The notes below the pieces were generated by a model that ran no database searches, was not told the origin of the DNA, and saw only the letters and a program-made list of their open reading frames with translations. A DNA stretch of 64,000 nt from Chitinophaga sp. GbtcB8 (GTDB taxonomy: Bacteria > Bacteroidota > Bacteroidia > Chitinophagales > Chitinophagaceae), in NCBI RefSeq assembly GCF_019091455.1, contig NZ_JAGXJN010000030.1:1-64000 (forward strand), in the 5' to 3' direction. Shown in pieces: positions 58,020 through 64,000 of the stretch; the stretch's first letter is position 1, and each line of letters starts with the position of its first letter. Made by a program: the position numbers and the translations under genes.

Positions 58020-61000
58020 TTAGAATTTCACCATCAGGTTAAAACCATAGCTCCGGGTCCGGGGTACTGCAAAGGCTTCAAAGCCCTGCGCGTTACCGCT
58101 GGTATAGCTGGATTCAGGATCAAAGTTGTCTGTTTTCTTATAGATGGTCCATAGGTTACGTGCTACGAAAGACACATCTACAGACTGCATTTTCAGTTTC
58201 CAGATATGATCCAGCGGCACCTGGTAGCTTAATATTACCTGGCGCAGTTTTACAAAACTGCCATCCTGTATAAAGTGATCGGTGAAGTTTTTCCAGTTAT
58301 CATAATACTGGCGCAGGTTAGCTACCGGTATGGTGTGCGGGTAAGGATTGCCGTTCTGGTCTACCCCATCCAGCTCCAAACCTTCATCCCTGCCGGGCAG
58401 CGTTTGTTTGTGCAAGCCAAAACGGGTGCCATATACATCCATAGTAGAAAACACCTTGTTACCAAACTTACCATCCACCAAAAATTCCAGCGACATACGT
58501 TTGTAGTTGAAGGTATTGGTAATACCCATGGTCAGCGGCGGTACGCCTTTACCCAATTCTACCAGGTCGCTCTTTACCTCGTACCCGTTAGGGCCGTAGA
58601 TCTTTTGTCCTTTTTCATTCACCGCCATTTTATAACCCTTGATAATACCGTAAGGGCTGCCTACGGTGTTATGCACAAAGGCCCATCCGCCTACGCTGCT
58701 GGCCATTTGTATGGTGTTCAATCCTTCGGCCAGCTTTACTACCTCACTTTTATTATAGGCCACGTTATAGCTTACATTCCAGGAAAAATCCTTGCCTTTT
58801 ACAGGAGTGCCGGTCAGTAACAGCTCAACGCCTTTGTTATCCAGCTCGCCCACATTCAGCAACGCATCATTATAACCGGATGCGCGGGAGATAGCGGTAC
58901 GCACAATATCATTTGTTGTTTTACGGTCGTAGAATGTAAGGTCAATGCCTAAACGGTTGTTCAGGAACTGCGCTTCCAAACCTGCCTCATAGGTAGTAGA
59001 GGTTAATGGTTTCAGCGATGAATTGGTTACCAGGTTTACGTTATTGGAAGTGGTAACCTGCTGTACCGGCTGGCCCAGGTGGCCGCCCTGTACGCTGGTA
59101 TAGGTTTGGTTCAGGATGTAAGGATCCGGTGTGGCGCCGCCCACCTGCGCCCAGGAGGCGCGGAGCTTGGCAAAGTTTACGAAAGAAGGCAGCTTCACGG
59201 CATCAGACAGTATAAAGCTGGTACCGATGGCCGGGTAAAAAATGCTGTTGTTGGCAGGGCTTAAAGTAGAGAACCAGTCGTTACGGCCGGTCAGGGTCAG
59301 GAAGATGATAGATTTGTAATCCAGGTCTACTGATCCGAACACGGAGTTGGTAGCGGTACGGTTACGTATAGGCTTTGTAGTTACTGTTGACAGGTTGGTG
59401 TAGCTGTAAAAGAACGGTATTACAAACTGCGCGCCGTCAATATCCGTTTCATCACTGCTGTATTTACGCTTGTTGCCGCCTGCCAGCACATTCAACCCAA
59501 AGTTGCGGATCTTGGCATTGTAGTTTAAGGTAAGCATGGCATTGGTTTCTGCTACGGATACTCTTTTGCCGCTGTAAATACCGCTGCCGGCTGTTCCCTG
59601 GGAGTATACGGTACCGGTAGGAATAATACCTACGAAATCATAGTTAAAGAAATCGCGGCTTACATTTCCTTTCACGAACAGGTTGGGCAAAATGTCGTAG
59701 CGGATGCTGGCCTGGCCTATAAAACGGTTCTTGGTATCGTTATTCTTAAACCGGTTAATTACAAAGTAAGAGTTGGACGCATAGGGCGTTTCATTCCACT
59801 GTGTCTCCCGGCCGGTTGAATCATATCCCGGGGCCAGGGAGCGGATGTCTACCGTATTGGCAACCATGTACACGGCCCAGTTAGGGTTACCGGGTGCATC
59901 ACCGGCGCTGGGTCTATTCTTGGCATTTTCTACGTTATACTGTGCTACGGCTTCAATGCTGATCTTTTTACCCAGGAAGGCATTCACATTCAGGTTAGCG
60001 ATCTTCTTATTAATGGAAGAATTAGGTAAAATGCTTTTGCTGTCGGTATTGGATAAAGAGAAACGGTAGTTGATAGCTTCTGTGCCGCCGTTAAATGCCA
60101 GTGTATTAATGAAGGTAGTACCGGTGTTATAGAAGTTCTTGATATTATCTTTTTGCGGAGAATAAGGATGTTGCTTACCATCAAACGCGGTGTATAGCTG
60201 GCCATCCATGGGAGCACCAAATGAATGGCGCCCCCAGTCAATGGCCTGCTGCTGCGTCGCCGGTTTCATTCTTCCATTTCCCTGGCCATATTCATATTGC
60301 CAGTCCGGAACAACGGAAGGGGTTTCCAGTGTAAGCGTGGTGTTATAGTCAACCCCTATACCTTTCCTTGCGCGACCTTTCTTTGTAGTAATCAGGATAA
60401 CACCGTTGGCTGCACGGGAACCGTATAGCGCAGCGGCTGGTCCCCCTTTCAATACGCTCATGGTTTCTATATCATCCGGGTTAATGCCTCCAATACCATC
60501 GCCCCTGTCCACGTTCAAACCTCCGTCGCCGGTAGTTGGGCTGCCGCCGGGCGTGGTATTGTCTATAGGCATACCGTTGACCACATATAATGGTTGGTTA
60601 TCGCCATTCAGTGAGCCGTTACCGCGTATGATCACGCGGCTGGAGCTACCCGGGCCACTGGCCAGGCTGGTAGCGTTCACCCCTGCTACCTTACCGCTCA
60701 AAGCATTGGCTACGTTAATTTCCCGCGCACGGGTAAATTCACTGCCGTTCACTTCTGTTACAGCAAAAGCCAATGCTTTCTTTTCTTTTCGTATGCCCAA
60801 CGCCGTTACCACTACTTCGGAGAGTGATTTATTGGAATCCTGCATAGTTACCGTGATAGTGGCATTAGGGTCGGAAACAGTGATCTCCTGTTGTGCAAAT
60901 CCTATGGAAGATATTATGAGCACCAGGGTAGCGCCTTTCTGGTTCTCCTTTAATGTGAGCACAAAGTTACCTTCACCATCCGCCATAGTTGCAGTGGAAG

Positions 61001-61514
61001 GATCACCTTTCACATAAATGGTAGCGCCGGGTATGGCACCGCTGTCTTTGGCAGACACAATGCGGCCCTTTATCTTATCTGCCCGCATATAAAGGCTTAC
61101 CATACTATATAAGCTATCGGTGGCGCTTACCGGGTTGAAGATGGAAAATTGTTTGTTGTTAATACGTTTGTATTCGAGATGCTGATCTGACAGCAATTGT
61201 TTCAGCGCGGCTTCCGGATCCATTTTCTCTGTTTTGTCCAGCAGGGCTGCAGGAATGGTTTTTCCATCCAGCAGGCCTTCGCGGTATGCAATACGGATAT
61301 TGTGGAATTTCCGGAGACGGTCCAGCCCTTCCTTTAAGGAAACGGTAGCCCGGTTAGTACCTCCTCCCTGGGAAGAGGACATGTGGAATAGATTAGATTG
61401 TCTGGATGCATACACTTTACCTATTTGTGTTTGTGCAATTACAGGAGTTCCCATACCAAACATGAGGGCATAGCAGAGTAGCCCCAAAAAGAGATTTTGG
61501 TCTGTTCGTTGCAT
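58020..61514 (-). CDS. SusC/RagA-family TonB-linked transporter with STN signalling domain
   Basis: The 1164-residue protein has a signal peptide, a secretin/TonB short N-terminal (STN) domain (SLKEGLDRLRKFHNIRIAYRE, about 60-130), a CarboxypepD_reg-like domain (KGRIVSAKDSGAIPGATIYV, about 140-225), the plug (EVVVTALGIRKEKKALAFAV and IRGNGSLNGDNQPLYVVNGMPI) and a barrel ending in YGFNLMVKF. The STN domain contacts the FecR protein encoded 26 bp upstream, so ligand binding should trigger transcription via the sigma factor. It imports the ligand with the SusD protein. Confidence 0.96.
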   Translation of the reverse strand: MQRTDQNLFLGLLCYALMFGMGTPVIAQTQIGKVYASRQSNLFHMSSSQGGGTNRATVSLKEGLDRLRKFHNIRIAYREGLLDGKTIPAALLDKTEKMDPEAALKQLLSDQHLEYKRINNKQFSIFNPVSATDSLYSMVSLYMRADKIKGRIVSAKDSGAIPGATIYVKGDPSTATMADGEGNFVLTLKENQKGATLVLIISSIGFAQQEITVSDPNATITVTMQDSNKSLSEVVVTALGIRKEKKALAFAVTEVNGSEFTRAREINVANALSGKVAGVNATSLASGPGSSSRVIIRGNGSLNGDNQPLYVVNGMPIDNTTPGGSPTTGDGGLNVDRGDGIGGINPDDIETMSVLKGGPAAALYGSRAANGVILITTKKGRARKGIGVDYNTTLTLETPSVVPDWQYEYGQGNGRMKPATQQQAIDWGRHSFGAPMDGQLYTAFDGKQHPYSPQKDNIKNFYNTGTTFINTLAFNGGTEAINYRFSLSNTDSKSILPNSSINKKIANLNVNAFLGKKISIEAVAQYNVENAKNRPSAGDAPGNPNWAVYMVANTVDIRSLAPGYDSTGRETQWNETPYASNSYFVINRFKNNDTKNRFIGQASIRYDILPNLFVKGNVSRDFFNYDFVGIIPTGTVYSQGTAGSGIYSGKRVSVAETNAMLTLNYNAKIRNFGLNVLAGGNKRKYSSDETDIDGAQFVIPFFYSYTNLSTVTTKPIRNRTATNSVFGSVDLDYKSIIFLTLTGRNDWFSTLSPANNSIFYPAIGTSFILSDAVKLPSFVNFAKLRASWAQVGGATPDPYILNQTYTSVQGGHLGQPVQQVTTSNNVNLVTNSSLKPLTSTTYEAGLEAQFLNNRLGIDLTFYDRKTTNDIVRTAISRASGYNDALLNVGELDNKGVELLLTGTPVKGKDFSWNVSYNVAYNKSEVVKLAEGLNTIQMASSVGGWAFVHNTVGSPYGIIKGYKMAVNEKGQKIYGPNGYEVKSDLVELGKGVPPLTMGITNTFNYKRMSLEFLVDGKFGNKVFSTMDVYGTRFGLHKQTLPGRDEGLELDGVDQNGNPYPHTIPVANLRQYYDNWKNFTDHFIQDGSFVKLRQVILSYQVPLDHIWKLKMQSVDVSFVARNLWTIYKKTDNFDPESSYTSGNAQGFEAFAVPRTRSYGFNLMVKF

Positions 61515-61540
61515 GTCTTTTTTTTTAGCAGATATTCCCG

Positions 61541-62581
61541 CTATCTACCTAAATAAAACACCAGATGTTTTTCTGAAGATTTGTTCACTTTTACGTTTAA
61601 CGTGGTAGAGATAACAGCCAGGAGCTCATCAACATTGGCCACATTGATCTCGCCTTCGATCTTCATGCGCCGGATGTTGTCGCCCTTTGTTTCAATAGTA
61701 TAGCCATAGTTATCCTGGAGCGTTTCAATAATGTCCTCCAGTGCGGCATCGGTAAAGATTATTTCCTTTCTGGTCCAGTCCTTTAGCTTTTCTGGCCTTT
61801 CTAGCTTTTGGTTGCGCAGCAGCGATTGGCCGCCGTACTCTACGTAGTCGCCTGGTAACATCACAATAGCCGGCCTATTGGTTGTACCTGCGTAGTCTAC
61901 TTTTATTTTACCTGTTACGAGTCCTATATTAGTTTTTCCGTGGCGGCTCTTCACATTAAAGGAAGTGCCTAATACTTCTATTGTTAAACCTTTGCTATGT
62001 ACAAGAAATCTTTCGTGGGGGCGAATGTGCCCTGCATCTTTATTAATATGTGCTACATCAAAAAAAGCTTCTCCCTCTATCCACACTTCACGCGGTGCGC
62101 TGGTATCCCATTGGCGGGCATAGTGCAGGCTTGAGTTGGCATTTAATATTACTACGGAGTTATCCGGTAAGGTTATAGTACGCTTCTCTCCATACTCCGT
62201 GTCCACTACCTGTTTACGGTAAGTGTTCAGCAACAGCGTGCCGGTGGCTATAATTACCAGCATAGCAGCAGCTACTTTCATCCAGGGGCGCAGCCATTTT
62301 ACTTTGGCAGGGGCAGCCGGCTGCTCCTGTATGGTTTGCGTGATCTGCTGCCAGAGCTGCGCTTTGCGGTCGGCCCCTGTTATTACCTCCTGCGTACGGT
62401 AGGTTTGTATGAACTGCAATGCCTGCCGGAAGTTATCCGCCTGCTGCGGGTATACAATTGTAAAAGAACTCCAGAACGTATCGGTGTCAGCATCTGTTGC
62501 TGCACCGGTTGCCCATTTGACAAATACATCATCATCCAGGAAATCCTGTAAAGTATATGTTATGTATTTGTCGCTATACAT
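61541..62581 (-). CDS. FecR-family anti-sigma regulator
   Basis: The protein has 346 residues from the ATG at 62579-62581 (MYSDKYITYTLQDFL); an upstream TTG is possible. Layout: cytoplasmic N-terminal anti-sigma part with FWSSFTIVYPQQ, one membrane helix (WMKVAAAMLVIIATGTLLL), a FecR domain (RTITLPDNSVVILNANSSLHY, VEVLGTSFNVKS in variant form) and a C-terminal DUF4974-like segment (IIFTDAALEDIIETLQDNYGYTIE). It relays the STN signal to the ECF factor encoded 45 bp upstream. Confidence 0.95.
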   Translation of the reverse strand: MYSDKYITYTLQDFLDDDVFVKWATGAATDADTDTFWSSFTIVYPQQADNFRQALQFIQTYRTQEVITGADRKAQLWQQITQTIQEQPAAPAKVKWLRPWMKVAAAMLVIIATGTLLLNTYRKQVVDTEYGEKRTITLPDNSVVILNANSSLHYARQWDTSAPREVWIEGEAFFDVAHINKDAGHIRPHERFLVHSKGLTIEVLGTSFNVKSRHGKTNIGLVTGKIKVDYAGTTNRPAIVMLPGDYVEYGGQSLLRNQKLERPEKLKDWTRKEIIFTDAALEDIIETLQDNYGYTIETKGDNIRRMKIEGEINVANVDELLAVISTTLNVKVNKSSEKHLVFYLGR

Positions 62582-62626
62582 GTAATTAATGGGCGGTTTA
62601 TTACTATTAGACAAAAAGAGGAAAAA

Positions 62627-63247
62627 TTATCCCTCCGTTTTCAGGAAATTTTTAAAAAATATTTCTCCTTGTAGTAAAAGGCTGCACAGCAGGGCAAAAG
62701 AGCGCTTATTTAAAATTTGCTGCAGGCTGTCCAGGGCCTTATATAATAGCTTATAAGCGGAATTAGTGCTGATGCCCATTATGTCCGCTATCTCATCATA
62801 AGAGGCGCCTTCATAAAAACGGAGGAAAACTATTTCCTGCTGCCGGTCTGAGAGCTGGCTTACCATGGCAGCTACCTGCATGCGCAGCTCCTGTTCTTCC
62901 ACCTTATGGGTTTGCTCCTGTTTAAAGGTTACGTGAAAACCATTGCTGCTGGCGGCGCCATCCAGGTTCACCACCTTTGCCTGGGATTGGATACGCCTGA
63001 ACAATAAGGTGCGCAGGGATTTGTAGAGGTAATTTTTTACAGAGGCAGGCATACCAAGGTTCTGGCGGCTGGTCCATAGCTGCACAAACAGATCGTGGAT
63101 GGCATCCTGCACCAGATCCGCATCTGCAGTGAACTTAGCTCCATAATTGTTTAACGGCGTATAAAAAGCTTCGTACAATGATGTATAAGCACTCCAATCG
63201 CCCTGTTTAAACGCGTTCCACCATATTAAATGGTTTTCACCTTGCAT
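62627..63247 (-). CDS. ECF-type sigma factor of the SusCD/FecR system
   Basis: The 206-residue sigma factor has region 2 (LYEAFYTPLNNYGAKFTADADLVQDAIHDLFVQLWTSR, about 23-60) and region 4 (LSDRQQEIVFLRFYEGASYDEIADIMGISTNSAYKLLYKAL, about 130-170). It belongs to the Bacteroidota sigma/FecR type that drives SusCD loci. It is first in the operon and divergent from an SDR gene, with 73 bp between them, too short for well-separated promoters. No exact TAnnTTTG was found there, so an ECF-specific promoter is likely. Confidence 0.95.
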   Translation of the reverse strand: MQGENHLIWWNAFKQGDWSAYTSLYEAFYTPLNNYGAKFTADADLVQDAIHDLFVQLWTSRQNLGMPASVKNYLYKSLRTLLFRRIQSQAKVVNLDGAASSNGFHVTFKQEQTHKVEEQELRMQVAAMVSQLSDRQQEIVFLRFYEGASYDEIADIMGISTNSAYKLLYKALDSLQQILNKRSFALLCSLLLQGEIFFKNFLKTEG

Positions 63248-63320
63248 GCACCGGCTGTTAGATTTTAGTATGAATAAAGGAGGATGGGTTAATAATACAA
63301 AAAAAATCTAAATTAACACC

Positions 63321-64000
63321 ATGTCTTCATACGCACTTATTACAGGAGCCAGCAGGGGAATAGGCCGTTCACTGGCGCAGCAGCTTGCTCAAAAACAATA
63401 CAACCTGTTGCTGGTATCCCGCTCTGAGAGCGAGTTGCAGGCATTAGCAGCCAGCCTGGCCGGCCAGTATAAAGTAAGCGTTCATTACCTGGCTGCAGAC
63501 CTTTCTGCGCCAGGCGCCGCACTGCAGGTATATGACTGGTGCATACAACATAAGTGGGACATCAGCCTGCTGATTAACAATGCCGGATATGGCATCTGGG
63601 GATATTTTGATGAACTGTCCCTGGATGAACAACGTAACATGCTGCAGCTGAACATGCAGGCGCCCCTGGAGCTAACCTATTATATGATCCCCCTGCTAAA
63701 ACAACATCCGCAGGCTTATATACTGAATGTAAGCAGCACGGCTGCTTACCAGGCCGTACCCGGCATGACGCTGTACGCAGCCTCCAAATCCTTTATGCTG
63801 GGCTTTACCCGGGGATTACGGCACGAGCTGAAACGTACACACATCAGCGTAAGCTGCCTGTGCCCCGGGCCGGTGAACACCAATTTCCTGGAACGTGCGG
63901 GCATGCAGGATATTAAAACCATTAAAGCTGCTGCTGAAAAATATGGTATGCACCCCGACCAGGTAGCGAAGGCAGCCCTGAAAGGCCTGTTTGCAAAGAA
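63321..64000 (+). CDS. Short-chain dehydrogenase/reductase (partial)
   Basis: The first 226 codons are present; the 3' end is beyond the window. Motifs: cofactor site TGASRGIG (residues 8-15), NNAG (about 84-87), the Ser of NVSSTAAY (about 137) and YAASK (Tyr-x-x-x-Lys, about 152-156), then CPGPVNTNF. The pattern is that of the DltE/YqjQ-like SDRs with unknown substrate. It is divergent from the sigma factor gene and probably independent of the catabolic operon. Confidence 0.93.
   Translation, partial: MSSYALITGASRGIGRSLAQQLAQKQYNLLLVSRSESELQALAASLAGQYKVSVHYLAADLSAPGAALQVYDWCIQHKWDISLLINNAGYGIWGYFDELSLDEQRNMLQLNMQAPLELTYYMIPLLKQHPQAYILNVSSTAAYQAVPGMTLYAASKSFMLGFTRGLRHELKRTHISVSCLCPGPVNTNFLERAGMQDIKTIKAAAEKYGMHPDQVAKAALKGLFAK

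Noticed and set aside
1..64000. tRNA, rRNA, CRISPR arrays, prophage or insertion sequences
   Set aside because: No cloverleaf, repeat-spacer array, transposase, integrase or phage structural gene was recognised anywhere in the window.

Overview
The window reads as chromosomal DNA of a Bacteroidota member, most likely a Chitinophaga-like soil bacterium (Chitinophagaceae). The evidence is two complete SusC/SusD pairs, a FecR/ECF-sigma trans-envelope regulator, a type IX secretion C-terminal sorting domain, DUF6377 and GlxA/AraC regulators, and several promoters with the Bacteroidota -7 element TAnnTTTG. No rRNA, tRNA, CRISPR array, prophage or insertion sequence was seen. About fifty protein genes are annotated, plus three damaged genes: a frameshifted carboxypeptidase-regulatory-domain gene, a DUF6891-like fragment and a short-chain dehydrogenase remnant.

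Layout. 1-2.8 kb: minus-strand RND efflux pump (partial) with its membrane fusion protein. 2.9-4.9 kb: the frameshifted gene, an SDR gene and the DUF6891-like fragment. 5-7.2 kb: ECF sigma factor, overlapping anti-sigma-like protein and an exported protein. 7.3-12.1 kb: Tat-exported toroid protein, SMP-30-like protein, SDR remnant, LLM monooxygenase and VOC protein. 12.3-25.4 kb: a glucan utilisation locus (DUF6377 regulator, SusC, SusD, GH97, and a 1338-residue T9SS-exported GH87-like enzyme), best read as an alpha-1,3-glucan (mutan/nigeran-type) PUL. 25.5-28 kb: an MBOAT O-acyltransferase with an SGNH-like partner. 28-50 kb: a stretch of small transcription units dominated by regulators (AraC, three GlxA, TetR x2, HxlR), MFS pumps, a lone Tat-tagged molybdenum hydroxylase subunit, small lipoproteins, an Oar-like TonB receptor, a DsbA-like oxidoreductase, an SGNH hydrolase and a GH46-like chitosanase.

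51-63.3 kb holds the most unusual system. One co-directional run reads: ECF sigma, FecR, STN-containing SusC, SusD, RidA, SelA-like PLP enzyme, amidohydrolase, RraA-like protein, BASS-family transporter, ending at a strong intrinsic terminator. All four enzymes carry Sec- or Tat-type export signals. This suggests that a nitrogen-containing ligand is taken through the outer membrane and dismantled in the periplasm (deacylation or ring opening, ammonia elimination, imine hydrolysis, aldol cleavage), with the resulting carboxylate imported. The substrate cannot be deduced from the sequence.

Regulatory sites support the reading of several units. The TetR gene at 36.8-37.4 kb lies between two copies of ATACCG-N2-CGGTAT, one of them between its own -33 and -7 elements. 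The second TetR gene has TGAGCG-type palindromes on both sides. The HxlR/DsbA-like divergent promoter contains three phased GGTAAGYA repeats.
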